36,478 nt of DNA from Candidatus Kaiserbacteria bacterium (GCA_023267655.1 JAHFMV010000012.1:1-36478); one strand, 5' to 3'; positions 17,001-24,513 are shown, numbered from the stretch's first letter. Made by a program: numbers and translations. Notes: generated by a model not told the origin, from the letters alone.

Positions 17001-20000
17001 TGACGCTGCCGAGCAACACATCATATGTGGAGACGGAGGTGTGGGGGGGTGGTGGAGGTGGTAGCGGAGGCGGAAATGCTATGGGGAATGGTGGCGACGG
17101 CGGCAGCAGTTGCTTCGGCACTAACTCAACGGCCTGCACGAGCCCCTTGCTTTCAGCATCAAATGGTAGCGGAGGCGTGGGTGGCTCAAACGGTGGCGCG
17201 GGAGGTTCTGGCTCCGGCGGAGACATAAACATGACGGGTTCTGGCTCCGGTGGCATTACAGACACATCTGCATCGCTATCATATTTCTCTGGATTTCCCG
17301 GAGGTAGCGCCCCGCGCGGTGGAGGCGGCGGCGCTGCAAATCGCGCGGCTGCCGGAAGCAACGGTTCCGCCTTTGGCGGTGGAGGTGGAGGTGGAGCGTT
17401 AGAAGGAGGCAATTCTGTCGCATTTCAAGGTGGCTCAGGCGGTGGAGGCGGAGGATATTCTCAAAAGCGCATTAGCCCGCTATCGGGCACGTACTACTAC
17501 ACCGTTGGTGCGGGAGGCTCCGCGGGTACTGCGGGAACAAGCGGCTATGCCGGAGGCACAGGAGGCGCAGGGGGTTTTGTCATCCGCGTGTATACATCTA
17601 TATCAGCCAATGGCACATCAGGCGGGCAGCTCCTCGGCATCTACTCGACTTCGACTGTCGGCACGAACGTGACGGTGAATTTGAATGGTACGGCTGGTAG
17701 TGCGCCGAGTTTCTCTGGCGGTGTCCTTACACTTCCGTCAAACACGTCGCACATGGTGATTCAAACTTGGGGCGCGGGTGGTGGAGGTGGTGGTACAGTT
17801 ACAGCAACAGATGGTGGCACCGGTGGCTCGACTTGCTTTGGAACTAATTCCACCGCTTGTACAAGCCCGGCTCTAAGTGCGACGGGGGGATCAGGAGGTA
17901 AAGCCGGTGCCGGAAGCAATGATGGTGTTTCCGGAGGCGCTGGCGGTGCAGGTTCCAGCGGCGACGTAAATATCACAGGTGGTGGTGGGGACGGCGGCCA
18001 GCCAGGAGTCGGCTCATCTTTTAATGGTAGCGGCGGTGCCGGAGGAAATGCTCCGGCGGGTGGAGGAGGAGGCAAAGGAATTATCAGTGGTGGAATCGCA
18101 GGCAGCGCGTTTGGTGGTGGAGGTTCGGGTGGCGGAGGTGGTGGTGGTGGTGGAGTTGGTGGAGGTGGCGGTGGTGGTGGTGGTGGATACTCCGAGAAAT
18201 TGATTACGAGTCCTTCGGGAACCTACTACTACACAGTCGGTTCAAGCGGTACCGCTGGTACCGGTGGAAATTCTGGCGGCGCCGGTGGCGCCGGAGGCCT
18301 CGTCATCGAAGTATACGCAACCGGATTAACGTCAGGCACGAACGGCAGCGGTACTACCGGTCAAGTCGCATACTACGCATCATCAGGAACAAACCAGACA
18401 GCAACGTCATCGCTGTTCATTGATACCAGCAGCAACATCGGTATCGGTTCAACCACACCCTGGGGCACACTCTCCATCACGAATGTGGGTACGAACCCAT
18501 CGTTGGTGGTGGAAGATGCTGCATCACCGGATGCTTCCCTGTTCATCATTGATGCAACAGGCATGACGGGTATTGGTACGAGTACCCCATGGGGACAGTT
18601 GAGTGTGAATCCGAATGCACTGGGGAGTGGCGTACCAGAGTTTGTGATCGGATCGTCAACGCGTACACACTTCCTTGTAGATGGTAGTGGCAATGTTGGT
18701 ATTGGCACCACGTCACCATTCGCGCTTCTTTCACTCCAAGCAACCTCTACTCTCACGAAGCTCAATCTCTTCTCCATTGGTTCAACTACTGCAGCTGGTG
18801 TGACTCGCACGCTCTTCAACATCGACAACACGGGTGTTGCAAGCACAACGGGACTGGTGATCTCGAATACTGGTGGCACCGGCACCCGCTGTCTCCAAGT
18901 GGGAGCAGATGGCACGGTGTCTGCGAATGCTGCTGCGTGTGGTACCGGTAGCGGTGGTGATTCGTTCACGCATCCTGCGGCAGGGTTTAGTGCGACGACA
19001 TCAACGATGGTGTTCAACAGTTCTGTTGGTGTAGGTGGTACGACGACGCCATATGCACTGCTCTCGGTTGTTGCGACTTCGACAAACGGTACAGGTGCGC
19101 CGGTTACTCTCTTTGCAATCGCATCGACGACAGCTGGTACTGCAACGTCCACACTGCTCGTCGTGAAGAATGACGGGAATGTGGGGATTGGCACTTCGAC
19201 ACCGTATGCCCTCCTCTCCATACAAGCAACCAGCACCATCAACACCCGCACACTGCTCTCCGTTGCTTCTACGTCTGCTGCCGGAGTGGTGACGACACTC
19301 TTTAATATTGCGAATGATGGGGTGATTACTTCGAGCGCACTTGCTACTTCTACGTTTGCTGCGGGGATACAAGCAACCAACCTTAATCTCACCTCGACGA
19401 CTGCCACAAGTACTGCTGCAAATGGCATTAATCTTTCTGGAGGCTGCTTCTCTATTAATGGTACGTGTACCGTCGGGTCTGGTGGTGGGGTGCTGCTCGG
19501 TGTCTTCTCTACTTCAACCGTGGGCACTAACGTGCAAGTGGTGTTTACTGGTGCTGCGGGATCGCAACCGTCGTTCTCCGCGGGAGTGCTGACGCTTCCA
19601 TCAAACACGAGCTATATGGAGACGGAGGTGTGGGGTGGTGGTGGTGGTGGACGTGGTGGTGGCGATGGGGGAAACGGTGGCAGTGGCGGACAAAGTTGCT
19701 TCAGCAATAGTTCAACGAGTACTGCGTGCTCGGGAGTTAGTGGACCACTCTTGAGTGCAACAGGTGGTGGCGGGGGCGCACTTACGCCGCCCGCGGGCGG
19801 CACGGGATCAAGTGGAGATCTAAATCTCACCGGTGAAGCTCCCACGTCCGGTTCGGGCGCATTTACTCCCGCAGGAGGTGCCAACAATGGAGGCACCGCG
19901 GGCGGTAGCGCACCACGCGGAGGTGGCGGTGGTGCTGGTGGATATTACGCAGGCGCTGGAACTGCCGGCAGTCCTTTCGGTGGTGGTGGTGGCGGCGGCG

Positions 20001-23000
20001 GAATGAATGGCGACACGGTTTCCCACATCAGCGGTACAGGCGGTGCAGGCGGTGGATATTCTGGAAAACTTATTACAAGCCCGTCAGGAAGTTATTATTA
20101 TACGATTGGAAGTGGCGGTACTGCTGGAACTGCGGGCACAAACGGACTTGCCGGCGCAGCAGGAGGCGCCGGAGGATTCGTGGTGCGCGTGTACACCACC
20201 ATTTCTGCAAACGGCACATCAGGCGGACAGCTCCTCGGCATCTACTCGACTTCGACGCCGGGCACGAACGTGACGGTGAATTTGAATGGTGTTGCAGGAA
20301 GTGCTCCGAGTTTCTCTGGTGGTGTCCTGACGCTTCCGTCAAATGCTTCGACGATGATCGCGCATACGTGGGGGGCGGGGGGTGGTGGGGGTGGGGGTGG
20401 TTTTGGAAGTACTGGCGGAACAGGTGGAACTTCGAGTTTTGGAAATGGTACAGGCTCAGGTCTCGCGACGACATCTGCAACTGGCGGCGCTGGCGGCGCA
20501 TCCACTGGGGTTAGTGCTGGCGGAGCGGGGTCAGGAGGTGATGTTAATTTGACGGGTGGTGGTGCTTCTGCAGGTGGTTCATCTAATGCCTCTACAAATT
20601 ATTACGCGGGCACGACTGGTGGGGCTGCTCCCCGTGGAGGTGAAGGGGGCACCGGCGACACAGGTACGAATGGTAACGCGGGGAAATCGTTCGGTGGCGG
20701 TGGCGGTGGCGGTGGCGTGGGTGCATCTAATTCGACTGCGCCAGCTGGAACAGGAGGAGGTGGCGGTGGATATGCGCAAAAACTTATCACCAGTCCATCA
20801 GGAACATATTATTACAATGTCGGTGCGAGCGGCGCGGGGGGTGCTGCAGGTGCGACATGCGGCGGTGGAACGTGTTACGCCGGCGGCGCCGGCGGCGCCG
20901 GCGGCCTCGTCATCGAAGTGTATGCGACGGGACTCACTTCAGGATCGGCGGGTACTGGAACCGCGGGACAAGTTTCTTTCTACAGCACGGCGGGAAATCA
21001 ATTGACGGCAACATCAAGTATTTTTGTAAACACGACGAACAGCTTTGTGGGTATTGGTTCGACGTCGCCGACATCGATGCTCTCGGTAGGCGGCGATGTA
21101 AACATCGCCGCCGGTAGTTGCTACCGTGTGAACGGCGTGTGTATCGGATACACAGTCAAGCTCTCACGAATTTACGCGACGACGACAACCGGTACGTATG
21201 TCACACCCGCAAATCTCTCACATGCGGTAATCGAATGTGTTGGCGGTGGCGGTGGCGGTGGCGGTGCATCCGGATCGGTAGCTGCCGGAGCGGGTGGTGG
21301 TGCCGGAAGTTATTCTCGGACATACGCCACCTCCACGCGGATAGGTACTACGCAGACGGTCACTATTGGTGCGGGCGGAGCTGCGGGAACTTCGGGAGGT
21401 GGCAACGGCGGCGCTGGTGGCGATACCAGTTTTGGATCACTCTGCGTAGGGAAAGCCGGCAGTGGCGGTGCTGGAAGCGCTACCGCAAGTAACATTACGG
21501 CACCGGGCGCTGGTGGTGTCGCGGGTACTGGAGATGTTACCGCGACCGGCGCTCCCGGCGGTGCGGGACAATCCTTAAATAACACTACGTATCCTGTCCC
21601 GGGTCACGGGGGTTCATCGCCCTTCGGCGGCGGCGGCGTTCCTGATGGGACCGTAAATGCCACAGGCTATGGCGCGGGCGGTGCAGGCGCATGGACTTTG
21701 GGGTCGTCTGTCGCCGGCGGCACGGGATCGGCTGGTCTGGTTGTCATTACAGAATACTCCACCTCGACACCGAATGCCGCTGGCAATGACTACGCAGAAA
21801 TGTTCCCCGTGTCGAACCCGATGATCAATGCAGCGGATATCGTAGCAGTGGATGTGGGTGTTCCCGTATCAATGAAGCTCGCAAAGAAAGGAGATACTTT
21901 GGCTGGAGTGATTGCGACTGCGCCGGGACAAGTGCTCGGGGATATTAATGCGCTCGGGCAGCGGCCGGTGGCCCTTGCAGGACGCGTGCCGGTAAAGTTC
22001 TCTCTGGAAAATGGTCCGGTGAAATTGGGCGATCGCATTGCGCCGTCATCCATTCCCGGTGTTGGTATGAAAGCCGGCTACTTTGATGATTCGATCGGTA
22101 TCGTGATCGGTGATGTCGAAGACGGCAAAGTCATGGTGTTCCTTGATTTGCAACAGGGGCTCGATATCAATCAGATTGCGATGGGACTGGTGAATTTGCC
22201 GGCAAATACAGCCGGCGCCGGAGGCGCCGGCCAAGGATTCGACTTCATCGGCGGGCTCATGCAGAAGATCTCGCAGCGCATGGCACAAAGCGCGCAGACG
22301 CTCCAGACCGCAAGCGCACTCAACGCGCTGAAGAGTTTGAGCCTTGCAAACGAAATCACGTACTCTGCAAACGCCCCGGAAGCAGACGCCTCATCAAAAG
22401 GTTTAACCTTTTCCGAGCCTCAACAGAGCCAAGATACAGCTAAATTCCTCGATTACTTCAGCGCTGTCCCCTATCTTGTCGGCGCAGTGACGGAACTGGA
22501 CGCAAAAATGGAAAGCATCATCCCTGCGAACACGCTCTCCACTACAGATTCATCGACCACTGCCACATCAACCCCATCATTCGCCGATCGCTTCTGGAAT
22601 ACGCTGTACGATCGCGTCGCGGACAAATTCGCGATCGAACTCGTTGCGACTTCATCACCACGCGCGAACGTCGTCCGCTTTGCTGATCTCGACAGCGCAA
22701 CGTCGTCGCTCTACGCACAGATTCAAAGCGACATCGCGACAGCAACATCGTCCCTCGACCTTTTAGGATATGCAAAAACAGAAGACGTCAGTCTCTTGCG
22801 ACAAGCATTTGAAAATAATCTCGGCGCGACGGCAACCGCACAAGACCTTCTTGCCGCTACATCATCGGACGCGACGACAACGCCACTCGCCGCGAGCTCA
22901 AGCCCGTGGTTCGGATCGTTTGCAAACGCTTCGCAGCCACTCAAGGACGCACTTGCTTCCCTCTCTGATACCGTCATTCATGTCTTTGGCAACGCGATCT

Positions 23001-23506
23001 ACGCCGTGACCGGTATTTTCGATCGCGTCCTTGCAAAAGAAATCACCGCACAAAATATCTATGCAGATTCGGTACATTCAAAAGAACTCTGTCTCGAAGA
23101 CGTCTGCATCACGAAGAAAGAGTTGCAAGATCTGCTCGAGCGGCACCTCGGCGCCGTGTTGAGCGCGACGTCGACGCAAGCACTTTTCAACACGATCGCT
23201 GGAAATGCGACGTCGCACTTAGTCGATGACACCGCCGTAGCAACCACGAACGACACGGCAACATCTTCAACATTGGTAATTGGTGACCAACCTGCCACAA
23301 CAGTAGCGCACGAAGTCCTCTCTCCCGATGTGAAAACAAACCACGCAACGACGACGCCCATAACGATTCCAGCGCAAGAACCATCAACGTCATCGACACC
23401 AGAAACTCCGCCTTCACCAGTACCCGCCCCATCTGCGGACTCCCCAACGCCCGACGCACCTACTCCCGAATCATCTACGACCACTTCAACAACCCAATCG
23501 GAATAA
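11069..23506 (+). CDS. Giant membrane-anchored HTH surface-fibre protein
   Basis: 4145 residues in one uninterrupted frame. Its start resembles the fibre protein at 2425: MSADEIF, an HTH at about 11-55 (ISARDAAKKVGLSHNYISKL), a charged linker, and one membrane span at about 133-154, so the rest lies outside. The ectodomain has a short coiled coil (TYETLGAVARIDNL), seven FTHPxAGQSATTS-type modules (near 12617, 13130, 13961, 14804, 15335, 16331, 18959), many GIGTTSP repeats, repeated two-Cys hairpins (GCFSINGTC type) and five glycine-rich domains (17030-17597, 17752-18315, 19612-20195, 20350-20925, 21229-21760). Residues about 3570-3700 (DYAEMF, RPVALAGRVPVKF, GDRIAPSSIPG) resemble Peptidase_G2-type fibre maturation domains, moderately sure. 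A two-Cys motif (LCLEDVCI) and a Ser/Thr/Pro tail end the protein. Probably an adhesin for host or surface contact; function inferred. Confidence 0.9.
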   Translation: MSADEIFIDRIKYISARDAAKKVGLSHNYISKLCRRGLEGTKLVEGVWHVNERALRDFLEKKDRNRQRQLEQLANTRRDELVKSGNTPSPSKKEYDEIKKVVSETLAITEAHKMQRSPLPERRDKVDFGFRKIIATVASSLAVLILLISSAVAFQALSPSGRAERAAFQKYYGNKNEQLAAITSIPLIDKFASKVFFTLCPYIYGCPKVPTTVIVEKKTPATAPKPVQAQAPAQSSDLYASLALLIQNSIEKSFNRFASTYNFSSVASLPPGLVTESTLLTRLSALDQKLTGQINAVSLATSNNATIINNTYETLGAVARIDNLSDIHVTDSHWTGGFITDATITGGSVTATAFNGVLPIANGGTATSAAPTYGQLLIGDGVGGYSLVATSSLGIGAGTGTPGGADGTVQFNSGSTFAGNSSFLFNSTTNLLSFASASTSIASIFDRLYVGGTATTTILGSATSTFGAGVQTTALNITSTSATSTFANGIRLSGGCFQLADGTCAGTGSGSGLTAYDAFTHPIAGQSATTSLLLFSGNASSTQFSAYTAYFGATATSSFSSTGALTLASALTIGNGGTGSTTAPVGQLLYGGASAYQSVATSSPVAGTAISLSGSGALVGSALTINFAAPLGTGLAIPFASTTMITATTASSTNLFISGINSGSLLKTTTGGQVAAAVTGVDYLASYDPFTHPAAGQSATTSLVLFTGGASSTLFSNTGIAYFGGTATSSFSSAGVLTLTNLNGPLQANAGIVSATTSILAQYGGTGQTSYTAGDLLYASNGTTLAKLAIGGEGTFLKVTGGAPTWGAGAGGGGGTDVNWTFANGGIYPSTTTNQVIIGGTATSSWLNPLAKLGVTGGASFDAASTTNALFAASILTSGAKFGATATSSFASDGSLTLASALTIGNGGTGSTTAPIGQLLYGGASAYQSVSTTSVACAGTAACTGFTAIGSTPITITGSGITAYDAWTHPIAGQSATTSLLVLNGNASSTLFSILDTLYVGRTATTTIRGDGLASTIPFASTTMITTTSASTTNFTISSINSGSLLKTTTAGAVTAAIAGTDYATAAMTFGKAWEVSGGFLAPTTTLYVTNIQQASSTLFSALTAKFGSTASSSFAADGSLTLAAALTIGNGGTGSTTAPVGQILYGGASAYQSVATSSVSAGTALSFTGTPGALVGGSALTINFAAPAGTGLSIPFASTTMVSATTASSTNLWISGIASGSLLKTTTGGQVTAATAGSDFLSSYDPFTHPAAGQSATTSLLLLNGAASSTLFSNTGTAYFGGTATSSFSATGALTLATALTISNGGTGTTTAPSSQLLYGGGGGVYQSVATSSPVAGTAISLSGSGALVGSALTINFAAPAGTGLSIPFASTTMISATTASSTNLIVSSAGGTGTRCLQVGADGTVSANASACATSGITTYDAFTHPAAGQSATTSTMFFTGGASTTLLSIVDRLYVGGTATTTIFGSATSTFGAGLQTTALDVTSNSASSTFANGIQLSAGCFRGASGTCITNTDTSSFVTGNGSGANTRVAYWTSSSNLTSSANLTFDGTTLTANDLLISKTGTAILSINDTGSTGTDFRIDVASGVTTFQADVGAALTGEYFAFNTNNDEKMRLTEGGRLGIGTTSPWAALSVNPTALGSSVPEFVVGSSTMTHFLVDGSGNTAIGTTSPFALLSLQATSTLTKLNLFAIGSTTAAGVTSTLFKIDNTGIASTTGLVVSNTGGTGTRCLQVGADGTVSANASACGTGSGGDSFTHPAAGQSATTSTMLFSNGATSTSIGAFSAAFGATATTTFTADGKVGIGTTTPFAALQVGTTTGKNLVLTDLNAGNDLKHWLLSVLGGNFVLSTTTDAYATSTAPAFQITKAGLVGIGTSTPGSILAVQGAANFNSTATSTIYNGLATPLLNLTSSTASSTFANGVNLTAGCFSQNGVCVIPGGGGGVLLGTFSTSTVGTNVQVVFTGAAGSQPSFSAGVLTLPSNTSYVETEVWGGGGGGSGGGNAMGNGGDGGSSCFGTNSTACTSPLLSASNGSGGVGGSNGGAGGSGSGGDINMTGSGSGGITDTSASLSYFSGFPGGSAPRGGGGGAANRAAAGSNGSAFGGGGGGGALEGGNSVAFQGGSGGGGGGYSQKRISPLSGTYYYTVGAGGSAGTAGTSGYAGGTGGAGGFVIRVYTSISANGTSGGQLLGIYSTSTVGTNVTVNLNGTAGSAPSFSGGVLTLPSNTSHMVIQTWGAGGGGGGTVTATDGGTGGSTCFGTNSTACTSPALSATGGSGGKAGAGSNDGVSGGAGGAGSSGDVNITGGGGDGGQPGVGSSFNGSGGAGGNAPAGGGGGKGIISGGIAGSAFGGGGSGGGGGGGGGVGGGGGGGGGGYSEKLITSPSGTYYYTVGSSGTAGTGGNSGGAGGAGGLVIEVYATGLTSGTNGSGTTGQVAYYASSGTNQTATSSLFIDTSSNIGIGSTTPWGTLSITNVGTNPSLVVEDAASPDASLFIIDATGMTGIGTSTPWGQLSVNPNALGSGVPEFVIGSSTRTHFLVDGSGNVGIGTTSPFALLSLQATSTLTKLNLFSIGSTTAAGVTRTLFNIDNTGVASTTGLVISNTGGTGTRCLQVGADGTVSANAAACGTGSGGDSFTHPAAGFSATTSTMVFNSSVGVGGTTTPYALLSVVATSTNGTGAPVTLFAIASTTAGTATSTLLVVKNDGNVGIGTSTPYALLSIQATSTINTRTLLSVASTSAAGVVTTLFNIANDGVITSSALATSTFAAGIQATNLNLTSTTATSTAANGINLSGGCFSINGTCTVGSGGGVLLGVFSTSTVGTNVQVVFTGAAGSQPSFSAGVLTLPSNTSYMETEVWGGGGGGRGGGDGGNGGSGGQSCFSNSSTSTACSGVSGPLLSATGGGGGALTPPAGGTGSSGDLNLTGEAPTSGSGAFTPAGGANNGGTAGGSAPRGGGGGAGGYYAGAGTAGSPFGGGGGGGGMNGDTVSHISGTGGAGGGYSGKLITSPSGSYYYTIGSGGTAGTAGTNGLAGAAGGAGGFVVRVYTTISANGTSGGQLLGIYSTSTPGTNVTVNLNGVAGSAPSFSGGVLTLPSNASTMIAHTWGAGGGGGGGGFGSTGGTGGTSSFGNGTGSGLATTSATGGAGGASTGVSAGGAGSGGDVNLTGGGASAGGSSNASTNYYAGTTGGAAPRGGEGGTGDTGTNGNAGKSFGGGGGGGGVGASNSTAPAGTGGGGGGYAQKLITSPSGTYYYNVGASGAGGAAGATCGGGTCYAGGAGGAGGLVIEVYATGLTSGSAGTGTAGQVSFYSTAGNQLTATSSIFVNTTNSFVGIGSTSPTSMLSVGGDVNIAAGSCYRVNGVCIGYTVKLSRIYATTTTGTYVTPANLSHAVIECVGGGGGGGGASGSVAAGAGGGAGSYSRTYATSTRIGTTQTVTIGAGGAAGTSGGGNGGAGGDTSFGSLCVGKAGSGGAGSATASNITAPGAGGVAGTGDVTATGAPGGAGQSLNNTTYPVPGHGGSSPFGGGGVPDGTVNATGYGAGGAGAWTLGSSVAGGTGSAGLVVITEYSTSTPNAAGNDYAEMFPVSNPMINAADIVAVDVGVPVSMKLAKKGDTLAGVIATAPGQVLGDINALGQRPVALAGRVPVKFSLENGPVKLGDRIAPSSIPGVGMKAGYFDDSIGIVIGDVEDGKVMVFLDLQQGLDINQIAMGLVNLPANTAGAGGAGQGFDFIGGLMQKISQRMAQSAQTLQTASALNALKSLSLANEITYSANAPEADASSKGLTFSEPQQSQDTAKFLDYFSAVPYLVGAVTELDAKMESIIPANTLSTTDSSTTATSTPSFADRFWNTLYDRVADKFAIELVATSSPRANVVRFADLDSATSSLYAQIQSDIATATSSLDLLGYAKTEDVSLLRQAFENNLGATATAQDLLAATSSDATTTPLAASSSPWFGSFANASQPLKDALASLSDTVIHVFGNAIYAVTGIFDRVLAKEITAQNIYADSVHSKELCLEDVCITKKELQDLLERHLGAVLSATSTQALFNTIAGNATSHLVDDTAVATTNDTATSSTLVIGDQPATTVAHEVLSPDVKTNHATTTPITIPAQEPSTSSTPETPPSPVPAPSADSPTPDAPTPESSTTTSTTQSE
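15941..18478 (+). repeat. Internal segmental duplication of the giant gene, copy 1
   Basis: This 2.5-kb block encodes, in order, GIGTTSPW/PEFVVGSST, SPFALLSLQATSTLTKLNLF, a CLQVGADGTVSANA segment, an FTHPAAGQ module, further GIGTT-type repeats, a GCF..C hairpin and two glycine-rich domains. The same order recurs at 18569-21089, offset about 2628 bases. Long peptide stretches are identical while many codons differ. Confidence 0.7.
18569..21089 (+). repeat. Internal segmental duplication of the giant gene, copy 2
   Basis: Second copy of the block at 15941-18478 in the same order, starting GIGTSTPWGQLSVNPNALG and ending after the fourth glycine-rich domain at a GIGSTSP repeat. The middle part (about 19020-19430) differs most between copies. 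Confidence 0.7.
22396..22451 (+). repeat. Degenerate REPIN copy inside the giant gene
   Basis: The 17-base AAAAGGTTTAACCTTTT is an exact match to the first arm of the intergenic REPINs (23551, 24295). The next 22 bases match the centre of the copy at 28183 at 15 of 22 positions by hand count, and the second arm has decayed to 8 of 17. It is read in frame (about residues 3776-3795), in the segment after the Peptidase_G2-like domain. Confidence 0.6.
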
Positions 23507-23550
23507 CCAACGCTACTAATCTCTTAATCCCCAACGCAAATATCTACACA

Positions 23551-23606
23551 AAAAGGTTTAACCTTTTTGGGGCTTTAGATAAGCCATGGAAAAGGTTAAA
23601 CCTTTT
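23551..23606. repeat. REPIN copy A
   Basis: Two 17-base near-palindromes in inverted order (AAAAGGTTTAACCTTTT at 23551-23567, AAAAGGTTAAACCTTTT at 23590-23606) around 22 bases. The whole can fold as one 17-bp-stem hairpin. It lies between the converging ends of the giant gene and the transposase gene, where its hairpins and T runs may also end transcription. Confidence 0.85.
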
Positions 23607-23612
23607 TTGTCA

Positions 23613-24275
23613 TTATTTTAAGCCATCGACACTCGCAAAATCCAGCCATTCGTGCATCTCGTCTTTGAATGCTTTCGATTCATCGAAATAATCAGGGAAT
23701 TCTTGGCGCGAAAGTAACACTTCTTCGGTACGTTTTTTCTTTAGGTAGTCCATATAACTTGAATGCGGATACGTTTCCACATATCGTCGGTCTTTCGCAC
23801 TGATACCCTCTTCACGCCACCGCGCGTTGACAAGCTTCGCAGGATTTAGATGAATATACGCATAGAGATATTTCAAATAAATATCGTCTGAAGCATGTTG
23901 CGCTTTGAATGTCCCTTGAAAAAGTGAGCCCGTCCGATCGTTCATTTTATTAAAATACATAGTGTACCCTGTGGTAACTTTTTGCATGAATTTACTGACA
24001 CCGTTTTTTGATTTTTCGCGCACCAGCACATGAAAGTGGTTCGGCATGAGGCAATACGCGCCGATCGCAACGAGCGGCTCACCTCGATCGATCGACAAAA
24101 GCCCGGATAGTAATTTCCCTTCTTCTTCCAAATTGACCGCGCGCGTTCCATTAGAAATGTAGAGCAGCGTTGTAAAACGAGCGTAATCGTACGCAGTCAA
24201 GAAAATCTTTCGCTTTTCTACGCCGCGATTATAGAGGTGGTAATACTCATCATATGCAAAATTGAACGACCGCAT
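23613..24275 (-). CDS. REP-associated tyrosine transposase (RAYT, IS200-like Y1)
   Basis: 220 residues, normal for the family. These single-strand-specific HUH nucleases recognise REP hairpins and spread them. Visible signatures are YYHLYNRGVEKRKIF at the N-terminus, AIGAYCLMPNHFHVLV with the HUH pair His80/His82, and FMQKVTTGYTMYFNK with catalytic Tyr104, followed by GSLFQGTFKA and YLYAYIHLNPAKL. All key residues are present, so it may be active. It is flanked on each side by a 56-bp REPIN. TATACT lies 6 bases before the ATG, directly beside REPIN B. It is the intact relative of the HUH-less protein at 7914. Confidence 0.93.
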   Translation of the reverse strand: MRSFNFAYDEYYHLYNRGVEKRKIFLTAYDYARFTTLLYISNGTRAVNLEEEGKLLSGLLSIDRGEPLVAIGAYCLMPNHFHVLVREKSKNGVSKFMQKVTTGYTMYFNKMNDRTGSLFQGTFKAQHASDDIYLKYLYAYIHLNPAKLVNARWREEGISAKDRRYVETYPHSSYMDYLKKKRTEEVLLSRQEFPDYFDESKAFKDEMHEWLDFASVDGLK

Positions 24276-24281
24276 CTCCGA

Positions 24282-24287
24282 AGTATA
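24282..24287 (-). promoter_or_regulatory. -10 box (TATACT) of the transposase gene
   Basis: TATACT on the minus strand, 6 bases before the ATG at 24275. The -35 zone overlaps REPIN B, so the repeat could affect transcription of the transposase. Confidence 0.45.
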
Positions 24288-24294
24288 AGCCTGA

Positions 24295-24350
24295 AAAAGG
24301 TTTAACCTTTTTCATCCCGTGGTTGAGCTGTGGAAAAGGTTAAACCTTTT
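24295..24350. repeat. REPIN copy B
   Basis: Same 56-bp design as copy A: AAAAGGTTTAACCTTTT at 24295-24311, its inverse at 24334-24350, 22 bases between. The centre differs from copies A and C except for scattered bases, so arms and spacing are what is conserved. Confidence 0.85.
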
Positions 24351-24408
24351 GGATGGAGACTCTGGCTACGCTTCAAAGGTGACTTTGCCGAGGCCTCGGC
24401 ATGACTAA

Positions 24409-24435
24409 AATGCGCAAGGCTTAGCCTTGCGCATT
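24409..24435. repeat. 27-bp palindromic repeat, copy 2
   Basis: Identical to 147-173: arms AATGCGCAAGGCT and AGCCTTGCGCATT around one T. A separate 14-bp palindrome GCCGAGGCCTCGGC lies just before it (24388-24401). Confidence 0.75.
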
Positions 24436-24513
24436 TAATCAGCCTCAACAACGTCATCGCAGGAGTAAAATCACTACGATGTTGACAAACGACGGTGTGC
24501 TCTTTTGACGTTC

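Larger units (their letters stand above)
23551..24350. mobile_element. REP-associated transposase unit flanked by REPINs
   Basis: The transposase gene at 23613-24275 has a 56-bp REPIN on each side (23551-23606 and 24295-24350) with the same 17-base arms. This is the usual arrangement of a RAYT gene with its own REP sequences. A third copy without a transposase lies at 28183-28238. Confidence 0.8.

Noticed and set aside
11069-23506. CRISPR array or tandem minisatellite reading of the repeats
   Set aside because: The repeats are protein-coding modules of variable spacing with synonymous differences, not uniform repeats with unique spacers.
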